Program-made: the position numbers and the translations under genes
Part shown: one piece after another, positions 8,559 to 19,230 of the stretch
Layout of the letters: every line of letters starts with the position of its first letter
Numbering within the stretch: the stretch's first letter is position 1
The notes under the pieces: generated by a model
The model's input: the letters and a program-made list of their open reading frames with translations, nothing else
Databases searched by the model: none
Told to the model about the DNA's origin: nothing
Origin: Paludibacter sp.
Lineage (GTDB): Bacteria; Bacteroidota; Bacteroidia; Bacteroidales; Paludibacteraceae
DNA length: 64,000 nucleotides
Direction: 5' to 3'
NCBI GenBank assembly: GCA_019163375.1
Contig: JAFLKK010000013.1
Span: 23,224 to 87,223, forward strand

Positions 8559-8618
8559 AATATCGCCGAACTTGCCTCTACCTACGGTAGATAAATGCGT
8601 CAGGCAGGGGCAAATAAC
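8559..8618 (+). repeat. 60-bp dispersed repeat, copy 3
   Basis: Same orientation as copy 1 and almost identical over 60 bases (GCGTCAGG instead of GCGGCAGG). It is followed by CGCGAAGC units and TTATCATTAA repeats up to the carbonic anhydrase stop codon. Copies 1-3 lie within 3.3 kb and frame the ABC transporter genes. Confidence 0.85.
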
Positions 8619-8679
8619 CATTAATATCGCGAAGCTAATAACGCGAAGCAATTAACCATTTATCATTAATCATTTATCA

Positions 8680-9195
8680 TTATTCTTTGTACCAACCGGC
8701 ATACATTGCATAGTTATGAGCAATTTTTTTATTTATTTCGTTGGTTTGTTCGGGCTCCACGTTTTTTACAAACTTAGCCGGAACACCTGCCCAAAGGGTG
8801 TAAGGAGGAATAATGGTTTTGCTAAGCACCAAAGCACCTGCCGCAACAATTGCACCCTCACCTACCTCGGCATAATCGAGCAAAGTTGCACCCATGCCTA
8901 TCAAAGCATAGTTGTCCACCTTTGCACCGTGCACCGTTACATTGTGCCCGATAGATACATAATCGCCAATCTCCACCGTCGATTTTTCGAACAAAGTATG
9001 AATCACGGAGCCGTCCTGTATATTTGTATGATTACCAATCCGGATAGAATTTACATCACCACGCAACACTGTATTGAACCAAATGCTGCAACCCTTTCCC
9101 ATTACCACATCACCCACTATTGTAGCATTTTCAGCCAAAAAACAATCCTCTCCAATTTGCGGATCAAAACCCCGCACCGATTTTATTAATGCCAT
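8680..9195 (-). CDS. Gamma-class carbonic anhydrase-like protein
   Basis: A 171-residue left-handed beta-helix protein, with hexapeptide repeats such as IGDYVSIGHNV and IGMGAT. His66, His84 and His89 (HNVTVH spacing) fit the zinc ligands of the gamma-carbonic anhydrase/YrdA group, which hydrates CO2 or binds metal without known activity. I chose the ATG at 9195 (MALIKSVRG); the open frame extends three codons further to a TTG that is unlikely to be used. A TAnnTTTG element at 9265-9272 fits this start. It is cytoplasmic and transcribed alone. Confidence 0.88.
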   Translation of the reverse strand: MALIKSVRGFDPQIGEDCFLAENATIVGDVVMGKGCSIWFNTVLRGDVNSIRIGNHTNIQDGSVIHTLFEKSTVEIGDYVSIGHNVTVHGAKVDNYALIGMGATLLDYAEVGEGAIVAAGALVLSKTIIPPYTLWAGVPAKFVKNVEPEQTNEINKKIAHNYAMYAGWYKE

Positions 9196-9264
9196 ATTAC
9201 TCAAAATTCTTTATTTATAATGCATAATTAAGATCTATTTCTGTTCAGAGCTTAATTGAAGTTA

Positions 9265-9272
9265 CAAAGATA
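9265..9272 (-). promoter_or_regulatory. TAnnTTTG element of the carbonic anhydrase gene
   Basis: TATCTTTG on the minus strand, 69 bases upstream of the ATG at 9195. The -33 region is not clear. Confidence 0.5.
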
Positions 9273-9356
9273 CAAGTCTTAATAGAAAACAGAAAAATAT
9301 TAAGGGTTTATTTTCATCAAAAAAGCTAACTGTCCTAAAATAAATCGATTCCCGCT

Positions 9357-9386
9357 TTGGCAAGTTAAATATATTTACTAGATTTG
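9357..9386 (+). promoter_or_regulatory. Promoter of the CPBP protease gene
   Basis: TTG at 9357-9359 and TAGATTTG at 9379-9386 are separated by 19 bases. This is one of the best consensus promoters in the window. Transcription should start near 9393, 46 bases before the ATG. Confidence 0.65.
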
Positions 9387-9438
9387 CATCCGCATTAACA
9401 AACCTATCATTCATCTAAAAAGAATAAAACAAAAACGT

Positions 9439-10389
9439 ATGAAACATTTAGAAAGAGCCCTTGATGGGCAAAACCAATTTTGGAAGTATCTGCTAAACTT
9501 TGTAGCAGGATTTGCGGCCTCGAATATTATCGGAGCTATACCATTAGGATCGGTTATAGCCTATAAAATAGCCACAAGCGGTGGTACAATAACCCCAAAT
9601 CCGCACAACGCAATGGATTTGAGTGTATATGGTATTTCGCAGAACGTAGGCTTTATACTACTTATGATTCCGTTTGTATTTGCATTAACTACCACCCTTA
9701 TACTGTTCAAACCACTCCACAAACGCTTGTTGGCGGAAGTGATAAATGGCACTAAGCAAATTCGTTGGAAACGGTATTTTAGCGCCATGGGAGTCTGGTT
9801 TATCATTTGCCTGCTATACCTGGCAATGGATTATGCCCTTAACTCGACAAACTATAAACTACAATTCGATGCTTCCAAGTTTATACCACTAGTACTTCTG
9901 TCGTTGCTTTTTATACCTATCCAAACGGCTTACGAAGAGCTTCTGTTTCGTGGATATTTCACGCAAGGTATTGCAGCTTGGACAAAAAACCGTTGGGCGG
10001 CTATCATTATTCCCGCATTACTTTTCGGACTTATGCACTCGTTTAATCCCGAAGTAAAGGAATACGGATTTTGGGTAGCCATGCCTCAATATGTTATTTT
10101 CGGGGTGCTATTCGGGCTTATGACTATTTTAGACGATGGAATTGAAATAGCCATGGGAGCTCATGCTGCCAACAATATCTTTTCGTGCTTGTTTGTTACC
10201 AATGCAGCATCTGCCCTACAAACTCCTGCCGTTTTCAATCAACTAAACATCAATCAAAGTAAAGAAACGTTGGCACTTACCATTATGGGCATCTTGTTCA
10301 TAATCATCTTCAGTAGACTATACAAGTGGAATTTTGCTGTATTAAACAAAAAAGTAGAGATGGAAATCCCTGAAGTCATAGAAGAATGA
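9439..10389 (+). CDS. CPBP-family intramembrane protease
   Basis: A 316-residue membrane protein with about eight hydrophobic segments. The three motifs of the CPBP (CAAX protease/bacteriocin-processing, Abi) family are present: Glu166-Glu167 with Arg171 (AYEELLFRG), His200 (FGLMHSF) and His242 with Asn246 (GAHAANN). These residues build the active site inside the membrane. Family members cleave prenylated or small membrane peptides, and some protect against self-made bacteriocins. No partner peptide gene is adjacent, so a housekeeping role is as likely. It ends at a bidirectional terminator. Confidence 0.9.
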   Translation: MKHLERALDGQNQFWKYLLNFVAGFAASNIIGAIPLGSVIAYKIATSGGTITPNPHNAMDLSVYGISQNVGFILLMIPFVFALTTTLILFKPLHKRLLAEVINGTKQIRWKRYFSAMGVWFIICLLYLAMDYALNSTNYKLQFDASKFIPLVLLSLLFIPIQTAYEELLFRGYFTQGIAAWTKNRWAAIIIPALLFGLMHSFNPEVKEYGFWVAMPQYVIFGVLFGLMTILDDGIEIAMGAHAANNIFSCLFVTNAASALQTPAVFNQLNINQSKETLALTIMGILFIIIFSRLYKWNFAVLNKKVEMEIPEVIEE

Positions 10390-10412
10390 TCTATTGATTT
10401 TTAGAGAATATA

Positions 10413-10447
10413 GAAACGACCGCCTCGTAATTCGAAGCGGTCGTTTC
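10413..10447. terminator. Bidirectional terminator hairpin
   Basis: Inverted repeat GAAACGACCGC / GCGGTCGTTTC (11 bp) with a 13-base loop, between two convergent genes. Confidence 0.75.
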
Positions 10448-10463
10448 CTTTCTAATAAAATCG

Positions 10464-13400
10464 TTATTTTATCGCATATTGTTTATTATCCGATTCACCC
10501 ACACGATTTAAAAACTCGCGGAATGCACTGTACTGTTCAACAGTAACTTGTTCCGATTTACGGCTTATTCTGCGTTTTACAATTAGCTTTCCCGGAACTT
10601 TTGTATTGTATGTCAAATCATAACTTGCATTGGCACACTCGAAATGAATGTTCTGCGGAATTTCGACAAATTGTTTTCCCTTTGGCAAGTTGATGGTTAT
10701 CTCTTCCGAACTGGTATCATCCGATAGTAGCGACCACAACTCAAGAGGATATTTACGGGTCTCTTCAGTCACAGCTTCCAGTGGAATTTGCTTTTCGGTC
10801 CATGGCAAAGTCATAATTTTCATACCTGCCACCTCCTGCATTGCATTCTTTACATCCAATTTATAGTCAATTATCAAACTATCAGCCAGGTTATCCAGAT
10901 TTGTGTATTTCAAATCCGTTACTTTTACCGGTACACTAAATTCCGAGGCCACATCCTGATTCATATTTTTCAATTGCTCCTCACTACCGATATACCGACA
11001 TCTGTTACGCACCGAAGAGGCCCAGGCCGCAAACTGAATAGTTTGTCGCACGATTTGCATATCATTATTATTCAATGTAATAACATGAGTACGTTTGGTT
11101 TGATTCTTTGGTCTGAATGGCATTTCGAAGCGAATCAACTTGTCACCAAAAGGTTCATTGGCCAAAGGAATAGGTAATATTTCCGAATTGAGATCAACCA
11201 AAAGTGCTGCTCCAAAAGGTAACATATTATCGGTCAACTCCAAATAGTATTTTTTAGTATCAATATTCAATTGTGCAATGCAATGATTAAAATCGTTGGC
11301 AGGAAGCACCATGGTAGAGTTGCCATAATTACGGGTAGATATCAACACCAGGTTGGCATTTATTCCCACTTCCTGACAAAGCGCTACGAACAATGTAGAG
11401 ACATCTTTACAGTCGCCCAAGCGGGTGGTAATGGTTCTGGAGGCTTTTTGCGGAATAAAATTACCATGCATAAACGACACATTAGAATAGGTTATATTCT
11501 CCAGAATGTAATTATAAAACAACTTGGCTTTTTCCAAAGGACTCACATTTTCATTCCCTTTAAGTACTTTTGCTACTGTTTCTTTGAGCACATAGTCGGT
11601 ATTGAATTTACTGTATGTCAAATCCTTATACCAATCGCTAATGTACTTCCAGTTTGGAATACTGCTGTAGTACAAAACCGGCGAAATATCGGAAGCAGCA
11701 CTCATATAAGGCTCATCTTTTATCGATGGTTGGTTTGTGGTTTCCCATTGATAGAGTTTCATATTCTCTACTTCGGTTATGGTCGGATCAATTTTTCCGT
11801 TTGCAATCACATAGTCGAAACTCTTGTCTTTCGGAGCAAGAATGCTATAACGATTTAGGATAGAAGGAATTCCATATTGAAATGAGAAATGACTAAACAA
11901 GTGTTTTGAAAGTTTACCTGTGGAAAGATCCTGTGTGCGATACACCAAATGAAGCACATCATTTACTTCCAGATTGGTAAACACTACATTGTTGTCGTCA
12001 TCCGTTTCGGCTTTCCCTTTTGTGCCGTTAGCTTTAAACACTTCGGCTTTATCAATAATCAGTTTTTGGCTGTTTCCATTATAGCTGATACTATATTCCT
12101 TCCAATTTTCGATACCCGATTGATTAAGAATTTTCACAGCCACCTCGTATCGATATTCTTTTGCACCTTCGGGATAAAACACCAATTGATAATCGTTCAG
12201 CAGCATTACCGAGTTATCTTGCGGATACTCTTTAGTGGTTGGTGCTTTGGCAATTATGTCCGAAATATCATTTTTTGGAAAAAACTCACTTAACTCCTTT
12301 TTATTTTCTGACAACCGCAACTGCGAGCGCGAATCGTAAGAAGTGGGGCCATAATAAATTGATTTGCGAAAACATTCTTTCGCGTTCTCCTCATCCTTGA
12401 GGCTTTTATAAATATAACCGCGCGTATTATAAATATTTGGCAAATAAGGCGACAGTCCCATTATCTGATCGTTTACTGCCAATGCTTCTTTGTATCGTTG
12501 CATGCGGAACAATTCAGAGCACAAATTATCGATATAGCCGGTTGCATACGGCATATTATCAATCCGTAGTTTTAGTGCTGCTATCCCTTTATCTGCATTT
12601 CCCTGTTCGATATAAACCTTCGACAAGGTTTCGAGAGCTGAGCTATTGAAATAGTTCTTGCAATAATTCTCAACCACCGCAACGGATGATTTAGGATTAT
12701 TTGTCACATTTTTTTCAATCATGTAGTTTAGGTTCATCAAGTCGGCACGCTCCGGATACTTTTTATACATCGTTTTAGCCATAGCAATAACATCATTGTA
12801 CCTTTTTTGATGCGAGGCCAGGTTTATCTCCCAGTCTTCGGTAACCATACTTTCACCATACAATCCTTTCACTTTATTACATATCTCAATCGCTTCGGTA
12901 TATTTTTCCGATTTTACAGCTTCGTTGAACGATTCCTGCAAACCGATAAAAGAGTTTGGATCCAATCGCTTAATGTTTTCCATCTCTTTATCGTAGTCGG
13001 TTTGATTTCTGGCTCTGGTATACGCCTCAGCCATCCGATACGCAAGCAATGAAGAACTTGGAATCAGCGTCTCCAGTACTTTTAAGGCTTTTGTGGCCTC
13101 GTAGGCTTTGTCGTTGCGCAAATAGGTCTCGCCCAACAACAAATTATTCAACGGATTAGAGGGCGACTGTTTCACTTTCTCGATAAAAAACTCTTCGGCA
13201 AAGAAAGGCAGCAAATCAGTGGTGGTGGTTTTTGTCGACTTGGTATAATCGACATAATTAGCCACATCCACCAGTCCCTGTATTGGATTTGCGTCGGCAT
13301 CTGTAAGTCGAATCATAAAGTTTGCACCCGATATTTCGCTTTGTCCGATTTGTACCAATATCCTGTTATTACCTTTATTTAGTTTCACTTTAGTGGCATA

Positions 13401-14225
13401 AATATCTAAATCACAGTTACGCTCGTCCGAAACCATCGATACCAGTTCATCATTCACCCACACTTTTAGCGAGCCCGAAGTACCTGCTCTCAAATATATT
13501 TCCTGATCGACAGGGCTGGTCACAAAAGTTTGAGCATACTGAATGGTATTATTCAATACAAAATAATAGTCGAAATAAAACCAGTTGTTGGGTTTATTGC
13601 ACGTTGGCGTGTACCATTTTACATCCGCATCTACTTTATTTTTGAATGTATCTGCGGCAGTAGCTTTACTCACCGCACCCCAGTCCTTGGCAAACCCACT
13701 TCCCGAGGTGTTATCGAAGCTGCCAAGCACTTGCCAATGACTCAATGCTCCCATTTTGGCATATAATTCTGTTGCCTTTTTATCATTATTATTGTTGGTG
13801 TAATGCGAACCTAAACGCGAATAGATAATGGCTTTCAGCGTTCCATTCATCTTAGGGTCAGCTACAATTTTCTCCAAGAAACTCACTTTTTTCTGAGGCA
13901 TCAGGTTGTCCGACTCAAACAGAAATGGCAAACCACTCATCGAATAAAGGTAGGGATAGGGATTCGTACTTGATTCGTAGAACTTACAAAAATTGTCGAA
14001 AGCAGCATCCAGCTTATTTTCCGACCAATCCAGACAGCAAAGACTAAGCAAGGCATCCGTCTTTGTATCTGCATCCAAGGCAGCCTTATTAAACAGATTA
14101 CGTGCTTCTACCCTATCATTTTTACCAAAAGCAGTCCACGCATTTTGGTAGTCCTGTGTTGCGGCAACTAACACAGCATTAAAAGCAATAAATTGCAACA
14201 GCAAAAGAAGTCCTAATTTTCTCAT
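10464..14225 (-). CDS. Large periplasmic TPR-DUF3857-transglutaminase protein
   Basis: A 1253-residue exported protein starting at the ATG at 14225; two further codons up to a TTG are open but the hydrophobic signal peptide (MRKLGLLLLLQFIAFNAVLVAA) fits the ATG. The N-terminal 600 residues are helical TPR-like repeats with an inserted beta domain (about 200-340). A DUF3857-type beta domain follows (about 640-830), then a transglutaminase-like core with Cys in RLGDCKDVSTLF, His in NDFNHCIAQL and Asp in LELTDNML. This order is typical of a Bacteroidota family of unknown substrate. It stands alone. Confidence 0.85.
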   Translation of the reverse strand: MRKLGLLLLLQFIAFNAVLVAATQDYQNAWTAFGKNDRVEARNLFNKAALDADTKTDALLSLCCLDWSENKLDAAFDNFCKFYESSTNPYPYLYSMSGLPFLFESDNLMPQKKVSFLEKIVADPKMNGTLKAIIYSRLGSHYTNNNNDKKATELYAKMGALSHWQVLGSFDNTSGSGFAKDWGAVSKATAADTFKNKVDADVKWYTPTCNKPNNWFYFDYYFVLNNTIQYAQTFVTSPVDQEIYLRAGTSGSLKVWVNDELVSMVSDERNCDLDIYATKVKLNKGNNRILVQIGQSEISGANFMIRLTDADANPIQGLVDVANYVDYTKSTKTTTTDLLPFFAEEFFIEKVKQSPSNPLNNLLLGETYLRNDKAYEATKALKVLETLIPSSSLLAYRMAEAYTRARNQTDYDKEMENIKRLDPNSFIGLQESFNEAVKSEKYTEAIEICNKVKGLYGESMVTEDWEINLASHQKRYNDVIAMAKTMYKKYPERADLMNLNYMIEKNVTNNPKSSVAVVENYCKNYFNSSALETLSKVYIEQGNADKGIAALKLRIDNMPYATGYIDNLCSELFRMQRYKEALAVNDQIMGLSPYLPNIYNTRGYIYKSLKDEENAKECFRKSIYYGPTSYDSRSQLRLSENKKELSEFFPKNDISDIIAKAPTTKEYPQDNSVMLLNDYQLVFYPEGAKEYRYEVAVKILNQSGIENWKEYSISYNGNSQKLIIDKAEVFKANGTKGKAETDDDNNVVFTNLEVNDVLHLVYRTQDLSTGKLSKHLFSHFSFQYGIPSILNRYSILAPKDKSFDYVIANGKIDPTITEVENMKLYQWETTNQPSIKDEPYMSAASDISPVLYYSSIPNWKYISDWYKDLTYSKFNTDYVLKETVAKVLKGNENVSPLEKAKLFYNYILENITYSNVSFMHGNFIPQKASRTITTRLGDCKDVSTLFVALCQEVGINANLVLISTRNYGNSTMVLPANDFNHCIAQLNIDTKKYYLELTDNMLPFGAALLVDLNSEILPIPLANEPFGDKLIRFEMPFRPKNQTKRTHVITLNNNDMQIVRQTIQFAAWASSVRNRCRYIGSEEQLKNMNQDVASEFSVPVKVTDLKYTNLDNLADSLIIDYKLDVKNAMQEVAGMKIMTLPWTEKQIPLEAVTEETRKYPLELWSLLSDDTSSEEITINLPKGKQFVEIPQNIHFECANASYDLTYNTKVPGKLIVKRRISRKSEQVTVEQYSAFREFLNRVGESDNKQYAIK

Positions 14226-14434
14226 TACCAAATCAGTATTAAATTATTTATTCTATTAGATCTATTTTGTAAAATTATTTTTCACTTAAAAACAAAGATG
14301 AGAAATTATTTTTATTTTCACAATAACAGGGAAGATTATTTTTAAAGATTTTAATTGAAATTTTCTCCATTTGGATAGTAAAAAAATATTTAAAAATAAC
14401 GAAGTAAATATTTTCCAGTATTAAGTAAATTACA

Positions 14435-14442
14435 TATTTTTG
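14435..14442 (+). promoter_or_regulatory. TAnnTTTG element of the lipoprotein gene
   Basis: TATTTTTG at 65 bases before the ATG at 14507. No good -33 TTG is visible. Confidence 0.4.
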
Positions 14443-14506
14443 CTGTCGTAAAATTTAATTCTCCTAATAAAAACGACTGTTATTTTAAAACTAAAACGAA
14501 ACGAAA

Positions 14507-15229
14507 ATGAAGAAAATGCTTATTTCCATTGCTATCAGCTGCCTGCTGATGACCTCCTGCGTTACCTACCATCACGGAGCAATAAGTTCCGCAGCTGTAA
14601 GCAGAACAGTAAAATATCAAGACATTGCCATCGGTGTATCGCAGATAAATAAATTCTGGGGATTTGGCGGAATTTCAAAAGATGCTTTGGTGCTGGAAGC
14701 TAGACGAGAAATGACTAAAAACAGACCGCTTGGGGCTAAAGAGCAATATTTAAACTTTACGGTTGACTTCAAATACACTTTTTGGCCTATTGTTAGCCAA
14801 ACAAGAGTAACCATGTGTGCCGACGTGGTAAGCTTCACGAACGATTCCACCGGTGAAGTATACAGCACTAAATACAAAGAAAAACTTCTAGGAAAGAGTC
14901 TCACCAACGAATTATTCGCAATTGGAGATTCAGTGATCTTCAATAAAACACATGAAGGTGTGATTATTTCAATTGAAGATGTTGATATTGTAAGAGTACT
15001 TTATAAGTCGAGATCTGACAAAAACAGAACAAAACGAATCTCAATAAATAAAATTTACGCTACAAACAAATCATTTTCAACACTTAGTCCCAAAACCTGG
15101 TATACCTACTCCAGTGGTCTGAATAATGATCAAAAAAACACAGCCTATATTATGGGTCTTGGATTAAAATCATTAATTGTAAAAGACAGTTCTAATTCTA
15201 TTGAAGTTATTGACTATCAAAAAAGGTAA
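14507..15229 (+). CDS. Putative lipoprotein, 240 aa
   Basis: The N-terminus (MKKMLISIAISCLLMTSC) carries a lipoprotein signal with the modified cysteine at residue 18, so the protein is probably anchored in the outer or inner membrane. The region 45-110 (INKFWGFGGISKDALVLEA and on) resembles a small beta-rich domain common in short Bacteroidota lipoproteins annotated as hypothetical. The C-terminal half (about 135-240) looks like a second small domain with an SH3-like start (AIGDSVIF). I do not assign a function. It is monocistronic and convergent with sdhB. Confidence 0.65.
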   Translation: MKKMLISIAISCLLMTSCVTYHHGAISSAAVSRTVKYQDIAIGVSQINKFWGFGGISKDALVLEARREMTKNRPLGAKEQYLNFTVDFKYTFWPIVSQTRVTMCADVVSFTNDSTGEVYSTKYKEKLLGKSLTNELFAIGDSVIFNKTHEGVIISIEDVDIVRVLYKSRSDKNRTKRISINKIYATNKSFSTLSPKTWYTYSSGLNNDQKNTAYIMGLGLKSLIVKDSSNSIEVIDYQKR

Positions 15230-15251
15230 CTGAAACATTTCAAACAAAAAA

Positions 15252-15295
15252 AATACCGCCTCGTAACGATAATAAAATCGAAACGAGGCAGTATT
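15252..15295. terminator. Bidirectional terminator of the lipoprotein gene and sdhCAB
   Basis: Stem AATACCGCCTCGT / ACGAGGCAGTATT (13 bp, one mismatch). The minus-strand side continues into a run of eight T residues, so it is a strong terminator for the sdh operon. Confidence 0.8.
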
Positions 15296-15349
15296 TTGTA
15301 TATTATATTCACAGAATAGCCGAAACTACTCTGTGAACAAATCAATTTT

Positions 15350-16105
15350 CTAGTCCTGGAATTTTGCTACCAAAAACTCACGGTTCAAACGTGCAATATG
15401 CGAAATAGAAACGTTTTTAGGACATTCGGCTTCACAAGCACCAGTGTTGGTACAGTTACCAAATCCTAATTCGTCCATTTTTGCTACCATTGCTTTAGCA
15501 CGGTGAGCTCCTTCAACTTTTCCTTGTGGAAGTAATGCCAATTGGCTTACTTTTGCCGCAACGAATAGCATAGCAGAACCGTTTTTACAAGCAGCAGCAC
15601 AAGCACCACAACCGATACATGAAGCAGCATCCATAGCTTCATCAGCTATATCTTTTCCAATAGGAATAGCATTTCCATCAGGAACACCACCGGTATTTAC
15701 ATTTACATAACCACCAGCCTGAATAATTTTGTCGTAAGCACCACGATCTACCATCAAATCTTTGATAATAGGGAATGCAGCCGAACGCCAAGGTTCGATA
15801 GTGATAGTCTGACCATCATTGAAATTACGCATGTGCAACTGACAAGTAGTAATTTCGCCATCTGGTCCGTGTGGATGTCCATTGATATACATACTACACA
15901 TTCCGCAAATACCTTCGCGACAATCGTGATCGAAAGCTACCGGCTCTTTACGCTCAGCAACCAATTGTTCGTTAAGTACATCCATCATTTCGAGGAATGA
16001 ACTATCGGTAGAAACATTATCTATTTTATAGGTCTCAAATTTGCCTTTGGCTTTTGGACCAGCTTGACGCCAAACTTTTAGCGTTAAATTTATCGTTTTG
16101 TCCAT
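15350..16105 (-). CDS. sdhB: Succinate dehydrogenase/fumarate reductase iron-sulfur subunit
   Basis: A 251-residue subunit carrying electrons between the flavin and the membrane quinone. Cys62, Cys67, Cys70 and Cys88 bind the [2Fe-2S] centre. [12 protein letters not shown] holds the [4Fe-4S] ligands and [13 protein letters not shown] the [3Fe-4S] ligands. It is the last gene of a cytochrome b-flavoprotein-iron-sulfur operon (gap to the flavoprotein gene 10 bases). In anaerobic Bacteroidales this complex works mainly as fumarate reductase in succinate and propionate formation, which is inference here; frdB would be an equally valid name. Confidence 0.96.
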   Translation of the reverse strand: MDKTINLTLKVWRQAGPKAKGKFETYKIDNVSTDSSFLEMMDVLNEQLVAERKEPVAFDHDCREGICGMCSMYINGHPHGPDGEITTCQLHMRNFNDGQTITIEPWRSAAFPIIKDLMVDRGAYDKIIQAGGYVNVNTGGVPDGNAIPIGKDIADEAMDAASCIGCGACAAACKNGSAMLFVAAKVSQLALLPQGKVEGAHRAKAMVAKMDELGFGNCTNTGACEAECPKNVSISHIARLNREFLVAKFQD

Positions 16106-16115
16106 ATCTTTTTAG

Positions 16116-18092
16116 TTACGCTTTATAATTACGTTGTTGACGGTGAATAAACTCGTAGTCGAGAGCTTCTTTAAGCAATGTAGGCTCTTCACCTTCACCG
16201 TTAAATTTCCAGCAAGAAGCAAATGAGAATTCTTCATCATTACGCAATGCTTCGCCTTCAGGAGTTTGGTATTCTTCGCGGAAGTGACCACCACAAGATT
16301 CTTCGCGTTGCAATGCGTCGCGTGCCATCAGTTCGCCAATTTCGATAAAGTCAGCTACACGAAGTGCTTTTTCCAACTCGGCGTTCATATTGTCAGCAGC
16401 TCCCGGGATAAATACATTGCTCCAGAATTCTTTACGAACTTCTTTTATTTTTTCCAATGCATGTTCCAAACCGGCTTTATTACGACCCATACCAACGAAA
16501 TCCCACATGATAAGACCCAACTCGCGGTGAATAGTATCTACTGATTTTTTACCCTGAATGCTCATCAATTTCTTGATTTTGTCGCTCACTGATTTTTCAG
16601 CATCAGCAAATTCAGGTAAATCAGTACTCATGCGAGGCACTTGAATCTGATCGGCCAAATAATTTTGAATAGTGTATGGTAATACGAAATATCCATCGGC
16701 CAATCCTTGCATCAATGCAGAAGCACCCAGACGGTTCGCACCGTGGTCAGAGAAGTTAGCTTCACCAATACAGAACAATCCTTTTACAGAAGTTTGTAGT
16801 TCATAATCAACCCAGATACCACCCATAGTGTAGTGAATAGCAGGATAGATCATCATCGGTGTGTTGTATGGATTATCGTCAACGATTTTTTCATACATTT
16901 GGAAAAGGTTACCGTAACGGGCACGAACCACATCTTCGCCAAGGCGATTGATAGCAGCCGAGAAGTCGAGATATACAGCTAAACCTGTGTTACCAACACC
17001 GTAACCGGCATCGCAACGTTCTTTTGCAGCACGTGAAGCCACGTCGCGGGGAACTAAGTTACCAAAAGCAGGATAGCGACGCTCCAAATAATAATCGCGT
17101 TCGTCTTCTTTCAAATCAGTTGCTTTTTTCTTTCCTGCACGGATAGCTTCAGCATCTTCTTTTGATTTTGGAGTCCAGATACGACCATCATTACGCAATG
17201 ATTCAGACATCAATGTCAGTTTCGATTGAAACTCTCCGTGTACCGGGATACAAGTAGGGTGAATTTGAGCGTAAGCAGGGTTTGCAAAATAAGCTCCTTT
17301 TTTGTACATTTGAACTGCAGCAGAAGCGTTCGAAGTCATTGCATTGGTAGATAAGAAAAATGCATTTCCATAACCACCGGTTCCAACTACTACGGCATGA
17401 GCGAAGAAACGCTCTACTTTACCGGTAACCAGGTTGCGGGCAATGATACCGCGGGCGCGACCATCAATTACTACCACATCCAACATTTCGTAGCGAGAAT
17501 ATAATTTTACAGTTCCTTTACCAATTTGGCGACTCAAAGCTGAATAAGCTCCAAGCAACAATTGTTGTCCTGTTTGTCCTTTAGCATAAAAAGTACGTGA
17601 TACCTGAGCACCACCAAATGAACGGTTGTCCAACAAACCGCCGTATTCGCGAGCAAAAGGAACACCTTGAGCTACACATTGGTCGATAATACCGTTCGAC
17701 ACTTCTGCCAAACGATACACGTTGGCTTCACGAGCGCGGTAATCACCACCTTTAATTGTATCGTAGAAAAGACGGTAAACAGAGTCACCATCATTTTGAT
17801 AGTTTTTTGCAGCATTGATACCACCTTGTGCAGCGATAGAGTGCGCACGACGAGGAGAATCCTGAATACAAAAGTTTAATACGTTGAAGCCCATCTCAGC
17901 CATTGATGCAGCAGCCGAAGCTCCGGCCAAACCTGTACCTACAACGATAACATCAAGACGACGTTTGTTGGCAGGGTTCACCAATTTTTGATGTGCTTTA
18001 TAATTGCTCCATTTTTCAGCTAACGGTCCCGCAGGAATTTTAGCGTCTATTTTAGTTGTTTCTACCGCAGTAGATTCTTCTTTCTTTGCCAT
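16116..18092 (-). CDS. sdhA: Succinate dehydrogenase/fumarate reductase flavoprotein subunit
   Basis: A 658-residue catalytic subunit that interconverts fumarate and succinate. The FAD-binding dinucleotide fold is [20 protein letters not shown] near residues 50-70. [15 protein letters not shown] carries the histidine normally linked covalently to FAD. HPTCIP and the [11 protein letters not shown] region fit active-site segments. Length and the [19 protein letters not shown]-terminus fit the Bacteroidota/Bacillus B-type enzyme, which pairs with a single diheme cytochrome b. Middle gene of the operon. Confidence 0.96.
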   Translation of the reverse strand: MAKKEESTAVETTKIDAKIPAGPLAEKWSNYKAHQKLVNPANKRRLDVIVVGTGLAGASAAASMAEMGFNVLNFCIQDSPRRAHSIAAQGGINAAKNYQNDGDSVYRLFYDTIKGGDYRAREANVYRLAEVSNGIIDQCVAQGVPFAREYGGLLDNRSFGGAQVSRTFYAKGQTGQQLLLGAYSALSRQIGKGTVKLYSRYEMLDVVVIDGRARGIIARNLVTGKVERFFAHAVVVGTGGYGNAFFLSTNAMTSNASAAVQMYKKGAYFANPAYAQIHPTCIPVHGEFQSKLTLMSESLRNDGRIWTPKSKEDAEAIRAGKKKATDLKEDERDYYLERRYPAFGNLVPRDVASRAAKERCDAGYGVGNTGLAVYLDFSAAINRLGEDVVRARYGNLFQMYEKIVDDNPYNTPMMIYPAIHYTMGGIWVDYELQTSVKGLFCIGEANFSDHGANRLGASALMQGLADGYFVLPYTIQNYLADQIQVPRMSTDLPEFADAEKSVSDKIKKLMSIQGKKSVDTIHRELGLIMWDFVGMGRNKAGLEHALEKIKEVRKEFWSNVFIPGAADNMNAELEKALRVADFIEIGELMARDALQREESCGGHFREEYQTPEGEALRNDEEFSFASCWKFNGEGEEPTLLKEALDYEFIHRQQRNYKA

Positions 18093-18123
18093 ATTATAAT
18101 TTGCTATTTTTAAAAATTTACAA

Positions 18124-18801
18124 TTAGCAGCCTGAACCGCATCCTAATAGATAATACACAGGAACCGCCATAAACATCAACACTACAATAGTAGAGATAA
18201 CATTAGCAATCACTTTTACACGTGGTAACCATGTTTTGTTGTTCAATCCTAACGATTGTAACGCACTCCAGATACCGTGTGTTAAGTGCAACCATAAAGC
18301 TGCCAGCCAAACAATGTATACAACACAATACACCCAATTGCTAAACAATTGTTGTACATAAGCGGCTCCATCAGCCGGGTGAAAATCACCTGTATGGATA
18401 CCTGTTAATTCTACAAATTGCATTTTGAACCAAAAGTTGTACATGTGCAAAACAAGGAATCCAAGTACAATTGCACCCAACACCAACATGTTTTGCGAAG
18501 ACCAGCTAACACCTTTTTGGTTGTTTTTAACTGCGTAACGTTCGGCTCCACGAGCACGCATGTTCTGGAAAGTCAGATACAACGCATACAAAATGTGAAT
18601 CACAAAGCCACTCGCTAAAATACTTGTAGCAACAAGGGCATACCAATTTGCACCTAAAAATTCACATATCGCATTATATCCTTCGGGCGAAATAATCACC
18701 ACAAGATTCATAATACTGTGAAACAGCAAAAACAACACGAGAAATGTTCCCGTGATACTCATAACAAGCTTCCGCCCAATAGAGGAATCAATTAACCACA
18801 T
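18124..18801 (-). CDS. sdhC: Succinate dehydrogenase/fumarate reductase cytochrome b subunit
   Basis: A 225-residue membrane anchor with five hydrophobic segments, as in the B-type single-subunit cytochrome b558 family. Histidines in [24 protein letters not shown] and WLHLTHG are placed to ligate two hemes. It binds menaquinone and passes electrons to or from the iron-sulfur subunit. First gene of the operon; a TAnnTTTG element lies 50 bases upstream. The protein ends in a small cysteine-glycine tail (LLGCGSGC), seen in some Bacteroidota homologues. Confidence 0.94.
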   Translation of the reverse strand: MWLIDSSIGRKLVMSITGTFLVLFLLFHSIMNLVVIISPEGYNAICEFLGANWYALVATSILASGFVIHILYALYLTFQNMRARGAERYAVKNNQKGVSWSSQNMLVLGAIVLGFLVLHMYNFWFKMQFVELTGIHTGDFHPADGAAYVQQLFSNWVYCVVYIVWLAALWLHLTHGIWSALQSLGLNNKTWLPRVKVIANVISTIVVLMFMAVPVYYLLGCGSGC

Positions 18802-18850
18802 AGATTTTTGTTTTAGTTTGAAATTTATTTAGTAGTTCGTAATTTTAAAT

Positions 18851-18858
18851 CAAAGATA
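18851..18858 (-). promoter_or_regulatory. TAnnTTTG promoter element of sdhCAB
   Basis: TATCTTTG on the minus strand, 50 bases before the sdhC start codon. No clear -33 TTG is present. Confidence 0.55.
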
Positions 18859-19222
18859 ACCAATAGATTATAATTATTTATCAGTTTTTAAAAAAGTCCC
18901 ACAAAATTAGTGATTTGATTTCGATAATGCAAACTATTACGGAAAAAATTCTTTAATTAGACGTTAATTTAAAATCATAAATAACACACAAAATAGTCGA
19001 TCCAAAACAACATTTAAACATCAAACAGCGTTTAAAGAATATGTAGAGATTATTTTCCCACTAAATCAGAGTTTTAAGTTCAAGCAAGTCATCAAAAAAA
19101 AAATTCATTCTAACTGAATTAAAATTAATTTGATTGCATTTATTTTCACCTGAGCCTAATAATTAACCTTTATATTTGGCCATTACAAATTGGAATGATT
19201 TCAATCTTGCAATTTTATATTG

Positions 19223-19230
19223 TACCTTTG
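19223..19230 (+). promoter_or_regulatory. TAnnTTTG promoter element of the hyd operon
   Basis: TACCTTTG lies 92 bases before the hydG ATG; a second match, TATATTTG, sits at 19171-19178. The remaining divergent spacer between sdhC and hydG (18859-19170) is AT-rich and shows no gene, hairpin or repeat. An oxygen- or redox-responsive site would be expected here but none was recognised. Confidence 0.55.

Noticed and set aside
10464..14225. Several plus-strand open frames inside the DUF3857 gene and in the GH, PL and CE genes
   Set aside because: They are antisense shadows without promoters, signals or motifs.
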